Notes: generated by a model from the sequence alone, not told the origin. A DNA stretch of 64,000 nucleotides from Reichenbachiella carrageenanivorans (GCF_025639805.1 NZ_CP106735.1:3009501-3073500), one strand, 5' to 3'; counted from the first letter of the stretch, positions 45,165-55,289 are shown. A program made the numbers and translations.

Positions 45165-46409
45165 ATGAATCATGTAATGAGCAAGCTGTTGCTTGCATTG
45201 GTATTGATCGGGTGGACGTCTGTCGCACAAGCACAAATTAAAAGAGAGCTAACCCCAACGCCACCGATGGGTTGGAACAGTTGGAATTGGTTCGGTAAAA
45301 AAGATATCAACGAAGAGCTGATAAAAAAGATCATCGACACTATGGTGGATGAAGGGCTCAGAGATGCAGGCTACAACTATGTGGTGATCGACGGAGGGTG
45401 GAGAGATACCAAACTAGGGCCTAATGGTGAGTTATTGCCACATCCTGTCAAATTTCCGAACGGAATCAAGCCTTTGGCTGACTATGCGCATGCTAGAAAT
45501 ATGAAAATAGGAGTGCATGTGGTGCCAGGTACACACGATTGTGGCGGGGACTTGGTAGGAGCGATCGGACACGAAGAGGTGCACATGCAGCAGTTTGTGG
45601 ATTGGGAATTGGATTTTATTAAATTGGATCAATGCAAATTTGTGAATGATCCATGTTCTGATTGTCCAAAGACAAAACTGGGCTGGAGCGAGCCCAATGC
45701 AGAGGAAGTGTATAGAAAATGGAGCAAACTGCTTTACGAGGCGGATAGAGACATCCTATTCAGTATATCTGCCTATACCTATCGTGATTGGTATCCTGAA
45801 GTGTGTAATATGGCTCGTACCAGTTTGGATATACAATCTAGGATTCACCGAGGAGGTGCATACTTCAACCCTCCCGCAGAAATCAAAATGGCACATATGA
45901 GTGTAATGGGTATAGTGGAAAAAAACAATGCCGCAGCGGCTCATGCTGGTAATGGCTACTGGAACGACCCTGATATGTTAGCTACAGGTGTACAAGGATT
46001 GTCTATCAACGAACAAGAGGCTCATTTTGTGCTCTGGTGTATGATGTCATCGCCTCTCTTTTTGGGCAACGACCCTAGAGTCATGAGCAAGCACGAAAAG
46101 CAATTAATTCTTAACAAAGAACTTATTGCTATAAACCAAGACCCGACCGAACAGGGCAAGATCATCAAGAGAGAAGGCAATACTCAGGTATGGGCTAAGC
46201 AATTAAAAAATGGTCAAGTGGCAGTGATGTTTCTCAATCTAGATACTGCTTGTGAGCAAGAAATGACTATCGACTTGAAGGAGTTAGGGTTCAAAGGTTC
46301 TGTAAAAGTGAGAGATCTGTTAAAGGGTAAGGACTTGGGCGAATATGCTAAATCATTGTCTGCTACTGCTGAGACCAATCAGTGTAAGGTCATGCTGGTG
46401 TCAAAATAA
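45165..46409 (+). CDS. GH27 alpha-galactosidase-type glycoside hydrolase
   Basis: A 414-residue exported enzyme; the signal ends near VAQAQ. PPMGWNSWNWFG starts the (beta/alpha)8 barrel. Asp155 in FIKLDQC is the nucleophile and Asp222 in RTSLDI fits the acid/base of clan GH-D; WNDPDML is also present. A beta-sandwich C-terminal domain follows. GH27 enzymes release alpha-galactose or alpha-N-acetylgalactosamine with retention. In this locus it could act on alpha-galactosyl units after desulfation, next to GH110. Confidence 0.93.
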   Translation: MNHVMSKLLLALVLIGWTSVAQAQIKRELTPTPPMGWNSWNWFGKKDINEELIKKIIDTMVDEGLRDAGYNYVVIDGGWRDTKLGPNGELLPHPVKFPNGIKPLADYAHARNMKIGVHVVPGTHDCGGDLVGAIGHEEVHMQQFVDWELDFIKLDQCKFVNDPCSDCPKTKLGWSEPNAEEVYRKWSKLLYEADRDILFSISAYTYRDWYPEVCNMARTSLDIQSRIHRGGAYFNPPAEIKMAHMSVMGIVEKNNAAAAHAGNGYWNDPDMLATGVQGLSINEQEAHFVLWCMMSSPLFLGNDPRVMSKHEKQLILNKELIAINQDPTEQGKIIKREGNTQVWAKQLKNGQVAVMFLNLDTACEQEMTIDLKELGFKGSVKVRDLLKGKDLGEYAKSLSATAETNQCKVMLVSK

Positions 46410-46471
46410 GTTGGCTGTCTGATAGCTCCTGTAACGAAGTAAATAATAATTGAATAAAAAACTAATATACG

Positions 46472-47368
46472 ATGAGAAACAGTAATCAATTGATCCTTGC
46501 AATTGGAGTATGGATATGGATTGTGTTTTTGCCAGTTTTACATACTTATGCCAAAACAAAAAAGACCGTTAAAGTGGTGTTTTTGGCAGGGCAGTCCAAT
46601 ATGGCTGGCGCGGGCAATTATGATGAACTTGACGAAGCAGACAAAGCTAGAGTACTGAAAGCGGCTGAGCGTGTCAGCCTAAGTTTCAATGGTAAGGCTA
46701 TTGTTCCGTTGGCACCTTATGATAATAAGCCTACAGAAAAGTATAATTTCACCCAGCGATTTGGACCTGAGTTGTTTATTGGTGCTGTTTTGGCTGAAAA
46801 ATACCCCGATGATGAGTTTTTGCTAATCAAAGTATCGCATGGGGGGACTGCTCTCTACGGGGCATGGAATCCCGAGTGGTCTGCGGAGCAGTCTAAGGAA
46901 GTAGAAAAAGGGGAACTGAAGCAAAACCTCAAGCTCTACGAAAAACACCTAGCGGCAATCGACGAAAATCTGAAACAGCTCCAAGCAGAAGGCAAATCGT
47001 ATGAAATCTTTGGAATGTGCTGGATGCAGGGCGAAAACGATGCCGCTAAAGAGGTAAGTGCTCGGTCATACGCACAAAACTTAACAAAGTTAATAGCCTC
47101 TTATCGACAGCAATATGAAGTGCCCAAAATGCCATTCGTTTTGGCACAAATCAACTCCACCTATGGTAGATTTGATGAAGGCCCAGAGATGGTGAGAGGT
47201 ATGATGCTGGCAGTAGCGAGAGAGGACAAATACGTGTATTGTATACCGACGACTACAGATAGAAGCTGGTCAGATTTTCCTAAACATTCCGATCAAGTGC
47301 ATTACAATGCAGCTGGGCAAGCTCGCCTTGGGACTGCGATGGGAGAGGCCTTGATTAGCCTGCAGTAG
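46472..47368 (+). CDS. SGNH-type carbohydrate esterase (SASA/sialate O-acetylesterase-like)
   Basis: A 298-residue exported protein. VVFLAGQSNMAGAGN carries the serine nucleophile of the SASA (DUF303) family; GMCWMQGENDA is block III and SDQVHYNAAGQ brings the late His. The signal peptide is an N-terminal hydrophobic stretch. Members deacetylate sialic acid, xylan or other glycans. Its place in a sulfated-galactan locus suggests that the glycan, or a co-occurring one, is acylated. Substrate unknown. Confidence 0.88.
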   Translation: MRNSNQLILAIGVWIWIVFLPVLHTYAKTKKTVKVVFLAGQSNMAGAGNYDELDEADKARVLKAAERVSLSFNGKAIVPLAPYDNKPTEKYNFTQRFGPELFIGAVLAEKYPDDEFLLIKVSHGGTALYGAWNPEWSAEQSKEVEKGELKQNLKLYEKHLAAIDENLKQLQAEGKSYEIFGMCWMQGENDAAKEVSARSYAQNLTKLIASYRQQYEVPKMPFVLAQINSTYGRFDEGPEMVRGMMLAVAREDKYVYCIPTTTDRSWSDFPKHSDQVHYNAAGQARLGTAMGEALISLQ

Positions 47369-47447
47369 GAGGTTTGAAATGTGCATGTAGAGTTGTTTTA
47401 TTGATTAATCTTGCACTATACGAATATTGTAAATAAAGAAAAATAAA

Positions 47448-48200
47448 ATGAAAATAATCGTAAGCAACCATCTTGTATGGCTTGCAGTGGTGTTTTTTTC
47501 GACTCAGAAGGTGCTTGCTCAGTCTGTATATCAACTGAAAAAGACAACCCAGTCGGTAGCAATAGACGGTGTATTAAACGATGACGCTTGGCTGACTACC
47601 GAATGGGTGCATTTAAATAATTTCTACTCAACAGAAACGATAGATGCTCGTCAAAAAACTACTTGTAAAATGCTGTGGGACGACGAAATGATCTACGTGT
47701 CTTATCGTAGTGAAGATAAGTATCTGACGGCTAGAGAAACGAAACGAGACGGAACACCATTCTTGGACGATTGTGGCGAAATTTTTATTTATCCTTTGCC
47801 TGTAGCCGATAAAATGCATTTTGGTTTTGAAGTAAACCTGTATAAAGCGGCTAATGATTTTATATTTATTTACGATTATTACCCAGGCAGTTTTGCGTCT
47901 GTCAAGTCGTACAATCCAGATTATCAAGTAGCAGTAAAGTGGGAAGGGACGCTCAATGATAATTCGGATATAGACACTGGCTGGACTATGGAAATGGCCA
48001 TTCCTATTCGCTTATTCTATATGGTTGGCCCTTATGCTCAGGTAGAGCCTGGAGTTCGTTGGATGTTCAATCTGCTCAAGCAAGACCGCAATGATATAAC
48101 AGGAGAAAGGCGAATATCGGCGACACTCTTCCCTTGTGAAGAACCATTAGGGGATGTACATAGCCCCAGCGCATTTGGTTTGCTTGAATTTGTAGATTAA
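47448..48200 (+). CDS. CBM9-like secreted protein
   Basis: A 250-residue exported protein (signal ends near VLAQS) made almost entirely of one CBM9-like jelly roll: SVAIDGVLNDDAWL, KMLWDDEMIYVSYRSED, LDDCGEIFIYP and GWTMEMAIPIRLF. It is common at the ends of marine polysaccharide loci. It probably binds glycan; no catalytic motif was seen. It is the last gene of the locus; the next gene is convergent and unrelated. Confidence 0.85.
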   Translation: MKIIVSNHLVWLAVVFFSTQKVLAQSVYQLKKTTQSVAIDGVLNDDAWLTTEWVHLNNFYSTETIDARQKTTCKMLWDDEMIYVSYRSEDKYLTARETKRDGTPFLDDCGEIFIYPLPVADKMHFGFEVNLYKAANDFIFIYDYYPGSFASVKSYNPDYQVAVKWEGTLNDNSDIDTGWTMEMAIPIRLFYMVGPYAQVEPGVRWMFNLLKQDRNDITGERRISATLFPCEEPLGDVHSPSAFGLLEFVD

Positions 48201-48219
48201 GTATGTGTATTCCTGACTT

Positions 48220-48978
48220 CTAAAACTTCTCCATTACACCAAGTCCAAACAAGGCAAAATCATATTTTACAGGATCTATAGGGTCTAATTCACGCAAATG
48301 GGTAGTGAGTTCCTGTGCCGCAAGCCAGTCGGACGGCTTGCGGTGTAGCAAGCCGAGTCGCTTAGCTACTCGCTCTACATGTACATCGAGTGGACAGATG
48401 AGCTGATTTGGAGTGATGCCTTGCCATAGCCCAAAATCGACCCCTTTATTATCTTTTCTTACCATCCACCTTAGGTACATGTTTAGTCGTTTGCAGGCTG
48501 ATTTACGTGCGGGAGTGGCGATGTGCTTTCGCGTACGATCTGGTGCGTCTGGATGAGCAAAACAGGTATTGTGAAAATTGATGAGGAAAGTTTCCATGTT
48601 CCCTGATTTTCCTAAAGTAAAAGCTGTTTCGAGTGAATCATGCTTTTGATAGTGAGCCTTTAGAATCGCGATAAAAAACAGCGTGTCTGTAGCGTTGAAT
48701 GTACGGTGTTTGAAACTTAAAAATCTTTTCAAATCCTCCTCTTGATGATTGATAATGAAATCATGAGGTGCATGATCCATCATTTCTATCAAAGACTGAC
48801 ACTTGTTGATGATCGTTTTGCGCTGTCCCCAAGCCAAGATAGCAGCAAATAGCCCTGCGATTTCTATGTCTTGTTTTTTAGTAAACAAATGTGGAATTGA
48901 AATTGGATCTTCTGGGATGAAATCAGGTTGATTGTATTTCGCTACCTGTTCGTCCAGAAAGTCTTTCAGCTTATTCAT
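48220..48978 (-). CDS. TIGR02757 family protein (DUF2400)
   Basis: A 252-residue cytoplasmic protein. The N-terminal segment PISIPHLFTKKQDIEIAGLF, the LAWGQRKTI motif and the C-terminal CPLDVHVERVAKRLGLL identify TIGR02757, which is distantly like helix-hairpin-helix DNA glycosylases. Function is not established. It overlaps the LysM gene by 8 nt. Confidence 0.9.
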   Translation of the reverse strand: MNKLKDFLDEQVAKYNQPDFIPEDPISIPHLFTKKQDIEIAGLFAAILAWGQRKTIINKCQSLIEMMDHAPHDFIINHQEEDLKRFLSFKHRTFNATDTLFFIAILKAHYQKHDSLETAFTLGKSGNMETFLINFHNTCFAHPDAPDRTRKHIATPARKSACKRLNMYLRWMVRKDNKGVDFGLWQGITPNQLICPLDVHVERVAKRLGLLHRKPSDWLAAQELTTHLRELDPIDPVKYDFALFGLGVMEKF

Positions 48979-50038
48979 TATCAGGTGTGTAGCTGGCTAT
49001 AACGGGTGTTTTGAGGTCTAGTGCCCCCATAGCTTTGTAGGCTGCAGACGACAGTCTTACAAGCAAGGTGCGGTTCATGGCGCTTTCGGGTAGCTTGCCC
49101 ACTACTCGTGCTTCGATACTTTGGTTCGTCATCTGGTTTTTGATCACTATAGTAGTGCCTAGAGGAGCCGTGCGGTGGAGTGCCAGATATTTTTGAGTGT
49201 AGTCGGTGTCTTCTATTTTCATAGCAAACCCTTCTTCCACAGTGGTCTTTAGTCCTTTGATATCGCTGGTTTTAGTTTTAAACTGGCTGTTGTCTGTTTT
49301 TACGTACAGTGTATCTAAGGTCGGTTTTTCAGGTTGGGTAGGAGGAATGACTATTTCCTTTTTAGCTATGGGCTCAATAACGACTTCCTTTTCTGATGCT
49401 ATTACCGCTCCTTTAGATACGATGAGCTGTTGCCCGATAGACAAGGTATAGTCGGGTAGGCTGTTCCATTGCTGAATGTCTTCTATCTCTACTTGATACA
49501 TTCTCGATATACCAAATAGTGTTTCAGATGGTTGAACAGTGTGATACTTATTCGTGTCAGAAGCTGGTGTAGAAGTTGTGCCTTTTACTGGTGCCAGATA
49601 AAGCGTGTCTCCAACATCTAAATGAGCATTTTCAAGGCTGTTGAGAGTAGATAGCGAGTCGACAGACATGTCATAGCGCCTAGAGATTGCGAAGAGTGTT
49701 TCTCCCTGTTGCACTACGTGTATGCGGGTAGGTGCTGGTTTTTCTGCTTCTGTTGGTTCAGGAGTACTCAGGTTTTTCTTTTTAGATAGTGGTACTCTTA
49801 TTTCATCATACATTTTCAATCCGTCGGATTTCAATGTTGTATTTTGAGCATACAGTTCGTCTACAGATACTCCATACCTTTTGGCAATCGAATACAAAGT
49901 TTCCTTGGGTTCGGCGCGGTGGATGACATACTTCTTCCCTTTGATTTTTTCAGTACGCAAACTGTCTAAGGGACTCGAAGAGTAACCCATTTGGGCGAAG
50001 CCTATCAGAAGAAAGAGTAGAAGTAGTCTATAAATCAT
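48971..50038 (-). CDS. Secreted LysM protein with RlpA-like double-psi barrel
   Basis: A 355-residue exported protein. Three LysM domains are visible: YVIHRAEPKETLYSIAKRYG, IHVVQQGETLFAISRRYDM and HTVQPSETLFGISRMYQV, separated by Pro/Thr-rich linkers. The C-terminal 90 residues (TAPLGTTIVIKNQMTNQSI and on) form an RlpA-like barrel. It probably binds peptidoglycan. The start at 50038 gives MIYRLLLLFLL as a signal peptide; the frame opens 10 codons earlier and overlaps the DUF4905 gene. Confidence 0.88.
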   Translation of the reverse strand: MIYRLLLLFLLIGFAQMGYSSSPLDSLRTEKIKGKKYVIHRAEPKETLYSIAKRYGVSVDELYAQNTTLKSDGLKMYDEIRVPLSKKKNLSTPEPTEAEKPAPTRIHVVQQGETLFAISRRYDMSVDSLSTLNSLENAHLDVGDTLYLAPVKGTTSTPASDTNKYHTVQPSETLFGISRMYQVEIEDIQQWNSLPDYTLSIGQQLIVSKGAVIASEKEVVIEPIAKKEIVIPPTQPEKPTLDTLYVKTDNSQFKTKTSDIKGLKTTVEEGFAMKIEDTDYTQKYLALHRTAPLGTTIVIKNQMTNQSIEARVVGKLPESAMNRTLLVRLSSAAYKAMGALDLKTPVIASYTPDNE

Positions 50039-50807
50039 AAATATTGAGTGTGCTTTTTTGTGTGACAAATATGGCCTTATTTCTGAATATGAAAAAAGTG
50101 TCTTTTCCTATTCCAGGCAACTGGTCTTCCAGCAAAATCTGTTCCTTTATAGTCCCATCAGCTTCCAAAATAACCAACGTATTACTCAGTCCATTTTGCT
50201 TCTCTTCATAGTATGAGATGAGTGCATGATTGACTGTTTTTAAATATTCAATTTGCCTACAGGGAACAATGTTGTGCTTTTGAAAATATTGCACAAACCA
50301 AGTGAAATATTCTGAGGAATCGGGATATGCTGTAGCATAAATTATGCTAGGAAGAAGAGTAGAGTGTTCACGTGGCTCTTCTTTTTTTATTTCTGTACCT
50401 GATTTTAAGTCTATATAAATTTCTTTGTTGGTGAAGTGTGGGTGTGGTACTTTGATCCAGTCTAGCCCTGATTGGATGATTCGGGTGTTCATCATAGCAA
50501 AGGTAGGATCACCTCCGTCCCAACTGAAAGTGTAGATATTGGTTTTGTCAGGGTTATTTTGGTCGGAATACTGGATAAATAGCAATTGGCTTTTGTCGTA
50601 TGATTTGAGCACCATGCCATGGTACGTTTCATCAAACGATATGGCTTGAATGATCTCCAAAAGCTCAAAAGAAAGGAGTAGGAAGGTTTGGGTTTTCGTT
50701 GCTACATCAGTGGTTTCGATCAAGAGCAACTGGTCGTCTTGGCCAGGAATAATAGACTTGATAGGAAAGTCGAAAGTAGCCTCGTGATGTGCATTTTTAA
50801 CCGCCAA
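50028..50807 (-). CDS. Uncharacterised protein, probably DUF4905
   Basis: A 259-residue soluble protein with no signal peptide. It resembles DUF4905, a propeller-like Bacteroidota family, from segments such as QLLLIETTDVATKTQTFLLL and YTFSWDGGDPTF; the assignment is from memory. The start is TTG at 50807, since an in-frame stop lies three codons upstream. Overlaps the LysM gene and is likely co-transcribed with it. Function unknown. Confidence 0.7.
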   Translation of the reverse strand: MAVKNAHHEATFDFPIKSIIPGQDDQLLLIETTDVATKTQTFLLLSFELLEIIQAISFDETYHGMVLKSYDKSQLLFIQYSDQNNPDKTNIYTFSWDGGDPTFAMMNTRIIQSGLDWIKVPHPHFTNKEIYIDLKSGTEIKKEEPREHSTLLPSIIYATAYPDSSEYFTWFVQYFQKHNIVPCRQIEYLKTVNHALISYYEEKQNGLSNTLVILEADGTIKEQILLEDQLPGIGKDTFFIFRNKAIFVTQKSTLNIYDL

Positions 50808-50877
50808 AATTCAATATTCTTTTAAGGGATGTGATAAATAATAAATATCTTTCGGGCAAATCTAAAAGTAATCCTTG

Positions 50878-52227
50878 ATGTACAAACGTCTCCCTGTTTT
50901 AATCTTAATTTTCTTTGCACTACTTACGGGTTTGCAAGCACAAGACAGTACGGCTGTGAAACCGCTCGTGTTTTTGATGAAGCTCGATGCAGATATCGAT
51001 CCAAGAACGAACCGCTACACAGAGCTGGCTCTTGATAAGGCCGTGGAGCAACAGGCCGACTATGTAATCATAGAAATGGATACCTACGGAGGAGCACTCA
51101 ACGATGCAGACGATATTCGTACCCGAGTTCTTGAATTTGAAAAGCCCATTTATGTGTATATCAATAAAGATGCTGCCTCAGCAGGTGCTTTAATTTCTAT
51201 TGCTTGCGATAGTATATATATGGCCAAAGGAGCCAGCATAGGAGCTGCCACAGTAGTGACTCAAGACGGAGCGGCCGCACCAGACAAATATCAGTCTTAT
51301 ATGCGGTCGATTATGCGCTCTACAGCCGAAGCCAATGGACGTGATCCTAAAATAGCTGAAGCCATGGTGGATCAGGATGTAGAGGTGGATAGTATATCTA
51401 CTGAAGGCAAGGTCATTACCTTTTCTACTTCCGAGGCAATTAAACATGGCTTCTGCGAAGCACAGGTGAATAGTGTTGAAGAAATAATGAGTCGGTCAGG
51501 AGTCGTAGATTACGATGTTTTCGAATATGAGCTGACAGCATCTGAAAAAATCATTAGTATTTTCATCAATCCATACGTGAGTGGAATATTGATTCTGATT
51601 ATCATGGGAGGGATTTATTTTGAATTGCAGACCCCAGGGGTGGGGTTTCCGATTTTGGCCTCTCTCATTGCCTTGATTTTATATTTCACTCCTTATTACC
51701 TCAATGGGCTGGCAGAAAACTGGGAAATCATCATGTTTTTTATAGGAGTGGTGCTACTCTTTTTGGAGATTTTTGTAATTCCAGGCTTTGGCTTGGCAGG
51801 TATCGCTGGGATTATGTTGATGGTGACCTCACTGACTTTGGTGATGCTCAACAACGATTGGTTCGATTTTTCATTTGTGCCATCAGGTCACCTGACCACC
51901 GCTGTATTGGTTACCTTCTTGGGTTTGATAGGTTCGTTTATTGTCATGTTTATTGGAGGTGTGCGACTTACAGAGTCAGGCATGTTCAAACGTATTGCTT
52001 TGGAAACTACCATGGATAAAGCCTCAGGTTACACGTCGAACTTTAAAAAGGGAAGCTTTATTGGAAAAACAGGGGTAGCATACACTATTTTGCGACCAAG
52101 TGGCAAAATAGAGATAGACCACGAAATCTATGACGCTTATACACGAGGCAATTACATAGAACAAGGGACTCCAATAGAAGTGATAGGGGAAGAAGGTACT
52201 TCACTCAAAGTAAAAGCCTTGGTTTAA
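50878..52227 (+). CDS. NfeD family membrane protein with ClpP-like protease domain
   Basis: A 449-residue protein. A signal peptide (ending near LQAQ) is followed by a ClpP/SppA-type serine protease domain; DAASAGALISIACDSIYMAKG contains the catalytic Ser region. Four to five membrane spans fill about residues 230-365, and the C terminus (GKTGVAYTILRPSGKIEIDH) is an OB-fold NfeD domain. These proteins act in membrane quality control, often with stomatin-like partners; none is adjacent. The small gene after it may be such a helper. Confidence 0.9.
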   Translation: MYKRLPVLILIFFALLTGLQAQDSTAVKPLVFLMKLDADIDPRTNRYTELALDKAVEQQADYVIIEMDTYGGALNDADDIRTRVLEFEKPIYVYINKDAASAGALISIACDSIYMAKGASIGAATVVTQDGAAAPDKYQSYMRSIMRSTAEANGRDPKIAEAMVDQDVEVDSISTEGKVITFSTSEAIKHGFCEAQVNSVEEIMSRSGVVDYDVFEYELTASEKIISIFINPYVSGILILIIMGGIYFELQTPGVGFPILASLIALILYFTPYYLNGLAENWEIIMFFIGVVLLFLEIFVIPGFGLAGIAGIMLMVTSLTLVMLNNDWFDFSFVPSGHLTTAVLVTFLGLIGSFIVMFIGGVRLTESGMFKRIALETTMDKASGYTSNFKKGSFIGKTGVAYTILRPSGKIEIDHEIYDAYTRGNYIEQGTPIEVIGEEGTSLKVKALV

Positions 52228-52229
52228 AG

Positions 52230-52415
52230 ATGACGAAAGAAAAACTATTGAAAATACTCTACTGGGTACTGTTTGGTGGAGCGGCATTATTTCTGTACTT
52301 CAGTGTACGAACCCAATTTTATCAACTCGAATATTCATTGGTAGCGTTAGCATTTTGGGGTGGTGCCTACTTCCTCAATCGGTTCGTGAAGAAAGAAGAA
52401 ACAGAAGACCAATAA
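52230..52415 (+). CDS. Small membrane protein
   Basis: A 61-residue protein with two hydrophobic segments (about 8-24 and 36-52) and a charged tail KKEETEDQ. It starts 2 nt after the NfeD stop, so it is surely co-expressed. No family was recognised; it could be a subunit of the NfeD complex. Confidence 0.7.
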   Translation: MTKEKLLKILYWVLFGGAALFLYFSVRTQFYQLEYSLVALAFWGGAYFLNRFVKKEETEDQ

Positions 52416-52509
52416 GATTGTGGTTTTTCCATAGCTAATAGATAGATAATCCTTTACCCACTTTCATTTGAATAATACTTCCCTAGTTTTGTCGATTAAT
52501 CCCGATACA

Positions 52510-53184
52510 ATGCTAGAAGCAGTAATATTTGATATGGACGGCGTAATTATGGATAGTGAGCCGATCCACTACGAGACCGAATTGGAGATCATCAAAAGAT
52601 TCGGAGTGACTGATTATGCACCCGAAGATCATGCCAAATATGTGGGTATGCGTACTTGGGATCTTTGGACGGGTAATATTGCCAAGTATGGCTTGGATAC
52701 CACGGCAGAAGCCCTCACAATAGAAGGGGATGAAGCCTATATCAATGCTTTGCGTGAAAAGGATTTTGGTCCAATAGAGGGGCTTTTACCTTTGTTAAAT
52801 CGAATTCAGTCCAATGGTATACGTATGATCGTAGCTTCTTCGGCTTCGAGAGAGAATATTAAATTGGTTTTGGATAAATTTGCCATTACTGATTTTTTCG
52901 AGGGTTATGTAAGTAGCCAAGACGTAAAGAAGACGAAACCCAACCCTGATATATTTTTGCTTGCTGCCAAGACTTTGGACGTTAGTCCTGAGCACTGCGT
53001 GGTGATAGAAGATGCCAAACATGGCGTACAAGCAGCTATTTCTGCGGGTATGAAATGTATTGGTTATCGAAATTTGAATTCAGGTAATCAGGATTTGAGC
53101 AAAGCCCATATAATCGTAAATACACACGACAACATTGACCTGAAATTGTTAGAAGAATTGACAATTGATGCACTAAAACACTAA
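52510..53184 (+). CDS. HAD-family phosphatase (beta-phosphoglucomutase-like)
   Basis: A 224-residue enzyme. [12 protein letters not shown] is motif I with the two catalytic Asp, [10 protein letters not shown] is motif [11 protein letters not shown] has the Lys, and [13 protein letters not shown] has the acidic pair. A helical cap follows motif I, as in the beta-phosphoglucomutase branch. The substrate is unknown. The frame opens at TTG 52468, but ATG 52510 places motif I correctly. pgi follows by 7 nt, which hints at a sugar phosphate. Confidence 0.9.
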   Translation: MLEAVIFDMDGVIMDSEPIHYETELEIIKRFGVTDYAPEDHAKYVGMRTWDLWTGNIAKYGLDTTAEALTIEGDEAYINALREKDFGPIEGLLPLLNRIQSNGIRMIVASSASRENIKLVLDKFAITDFFEGYVSSQDVKKTKPNPDIFLLAAKTLDVSPEHCVVIEDAKHGVQAAISAGMKCIGYRNLNSGNQDLSKAHIIVNTHDNIDLKLLEELTIDALKH

Positions 53185-53191
53185 TTTAATT

Positions 53192-54841
53192 ATGTTTCCA
53201 AAAGTTAATCCCGCAGAAACCAAATCGTGGGAAGCCTTAGAAAATCATTACGAAGACATTTCGAAAGAACCCATCATCGACATGTTCGACAAGGATCCGG
53301 AGCGGTTCAGCAAGTTTTCTATCAAGTGGAATGAGTTTTTGCTTGACTATTCTAAAAACATCATCACAGACAAAACCAAGTCATTGCTAATGCAATTGGC
53401 CAAGGAATGCCAGCTGAAGGAGGCCATCGAGGCCATGTTTGTAGGGGAGAAAATCAACGAGACTGAAAATAGAGCCGTATTACACACTGCGCTGCGTAGC
53501 AATAGTACAGAACCATTAGAAGTAGATGGGCAAAACGTGCGCCCATTGATCCAAAAGGAGCTTCAGAAAATGGAAGCTTTTACTAAAAAACTACACGCAG
53601 GAGAGCTGAAAGGCTTTGATGGCAAGGTGATCAAAAACGTAGTCAATATCGGTATCGGTGGGTCAGATTTAGGACCATACATGGTATGCGAAGCACTCAA
53701 GCCCTATCAGAAAGAAAACATCAATTCGTATTTTGTGTCGAATGTGGACGGTTCTCACCTGTATCAGGTATTGAAGCAAGTGGATGCATCGGAGACGTTG
53801 TTTATCATCGCTTCAAAGACCTTTACCACACAGGAGACCATGACCAATGCCATTTCGGCAAAGGATTGGTTTTTGAAGGAAGCCAAAGACGAAAGTGCTA
53901 TTGCGAAGCATTTTATAGCACTATCTACCAATCAGAAATCAGTAGAGGCTTTTGGTATCGACTCAGCCAACATGTTCGAATTTTGGGATTGGGTAGGTGG
54001 CCGTTATTCGCTGTGGTCGTCTATCGGGATGTCTATTGCCTGTGCCGTTGGCTTCGATAATTTTAAGGAATTGCTCAATGGGGCAGAGGAGATGGATAAC
54101 CATTTCAGAACGGCTGACTTCGAAGACAATTTGCCCGTTATCCTAGCCATGCTAGGTGTGTGGTACAACAATTTCTTTGGGGCAGAGTCACATGCGATTT
54201 TGCCATACGACCAGTATTTGCATCGATTTGCTAGCTACTTGCAGCAAGGCGATATGGAGAGCAATGGTAAGTTTATCGACAGAAACGGAGAACCTATTGC
54301 TATCCAAACTGGACAAGTCATCTGGGGTGAACCAGGGACGAACGGTCAGCATGCTTTTTATCAATTGATCCATCAGGGAACGAAGTTGATTTCTTCAGAT
54401 TTTATTGCTGCTGCACAAAGTCAGAACCCGATGAGCGACCATCATGAAAAATTATTGGCTAATTTCTTTGCTCAGACAGAGGCATTGATGAAAGGAAAGA
54501 TGGAAGAAGTAGTGATCGATGAATTGCTGAAAACGGGAATGGAAGAAGAAGACATAGATTTCTTATTGCCATACAAGATTTTTGAAGGCAATCAGCCAAC
54601 GAATTCATTATTGATCAAGAAAATTACACCACGCAACCTAGGTGCACTCATTGCCATGTACGAACACAAAATTTTTGTGCAAGGGGTTATTTGGAATGTA
54701 TTCAGCTTTGACCAATGGGGCGTAGAGCTAGGCAAGCAGTTGGCTGGACAGATCTTGCCAGAGTTGCAAGGTGAAGAACCAGTGACTTCGCACGATGGAT
54801 CGACCAACAGTTTGATCAATCAATGGAAGGAGTGGAGATAA
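53192..54841 (+). CDS. pgi: Glucose-6-phosphate isomerase
   Basis: A 549-residue glycolytic enzyme converting glucose 6-phosphate and fructose 6-phosphate. The family signatures [42 protein letters not shown] and the late [11 protein letters not shown] are all present. Length fits the long bacterial form. A terminator follows. Confidence 0.98.
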   Translation: MFPKVNPAETKSWEALENHYEDISKEPIIDMFDKDPERFSKFSIKWNEFLLDYSKNIITDKTKSLLMQLAKECQLKEAIEAMFVGEKINETENRAVLHTALRSNSTEPLEVDGQNVRPLIQKELQKMEAFTKKLHAGELKGFDGKVIKNVVNIGIGGSDLGPYMVCEALKPYQKENINSYFVSNVDGSHLYQVLKQVDASETLFIIASKTFTTQETMTNAISAKDWFLKEAKDESAIAKHFIALSTNQKSVEAFGIDSANMFEFWDWVGGRYSLWSSIGMSIACAVGFDNFKELLNGAEEMDNHFRTADFEDNLPVILAMLGVWYNNFFGAESHAILPYDQYLHRFASYLQQGDMESNGKFIDRNGEPIAIQTGQVIWGEPGTNGQHAFYQLIHQGTKLISSDFIAAAQSQNPMSDHHEKLLANFFAQTEALMKGKMEEVVIDELLKTGMEEEDIDFLLPYKIFEGNQPTNSLLIKKITPRNLGALIAMYEHKIFVQGVIWNVFSFDQWGVELGKQLAGQILPELQGEEPVTSHDGSTNSLINQWKEWR

Positions 54842-54852
54842 TCATTCATTAG

Positions 54853-54888
54853 ACTTCCCTAATGTCTTTAAGTTTAGGGAAGTTTATT
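54853..54888 (+). terminator. Intrinsic terminator after pgi
   Basis: ACTTCCCTAA (54853-54862) and TTAGGGAAGT (54874-54883) form a 10-bp stem with an 11-nt loop, followed by TTATTC. It is placed 11 nt after the pgi stop. Confidence 0.75.
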
Positions 54889-54904
54889 CAAACGAAACAC
54901 ACAC

Positions 54905-55270
54905 ATGAGATTAGCAGTCATAGCACACGATGGAAAGAAAGCCGAGATGGTTGGTTTTTTACTCCAAAATATAGAAAGAATAGCCAAGGCAGATATTGTA
55001 GCCACGGGTACTACAGGCTCGCATGCAGAGCGAGCAGGTCTAAAAGTCACTAAATTGCTCTCTGGGCCAATGGGAGGGGATGCACAGATAGCAACCCTAG
55101 TTGCGGAAGGCAAGATGGATTTGATTTTCTTTTTTCGTGACCCACAAGGCAAGCACCCACATGAGCCAGATATTCAAATGTTGATGCGTTTGTGTGATGT
55201 GCATAACATTCCATTTGCAACTAACCCTGCGGGTGCTCAGTTGCTCCTTAATGGATGGCCAGTAGAATAA
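54905..55270 (+). CDS. mgsA: Methylglyoxal synthase
   Basis: A 121-residue enzyme that turns dihydroxyacetone phosphate into methylglyoxal and phosphate. The motifs IAHDGKKAEM, ATGTTG, LSGPMGGDAQIA (with the catalytic Asp) and FFFRDPQGKHPHEPD are complete. It lies next to pgi, both acting on glycolytic intermediates, but a terminator separates them. Confidence 0.97.
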   Translation: MRLAVIAHDGKKAEMVGFLLQNIERIAKADIVATGTTGSHAERAGLKVTKLLSGPMGGDAQIATLVAEGKMDLIFFFRDPQGKHPHEPDIQMLMRLCDVHNIPFATNPAGAQLLLNGWPVE

Positions 55271-55289
55271 AATCATTTAATACATAGTG

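Noticed and set aside
22974..48200. Direct repeats marking the ends of an integrative element
   Set aside because: Only a 7-base match (ATTCCTG) links the tRNA-like relic with the right end near 48210, and no integrase is present.
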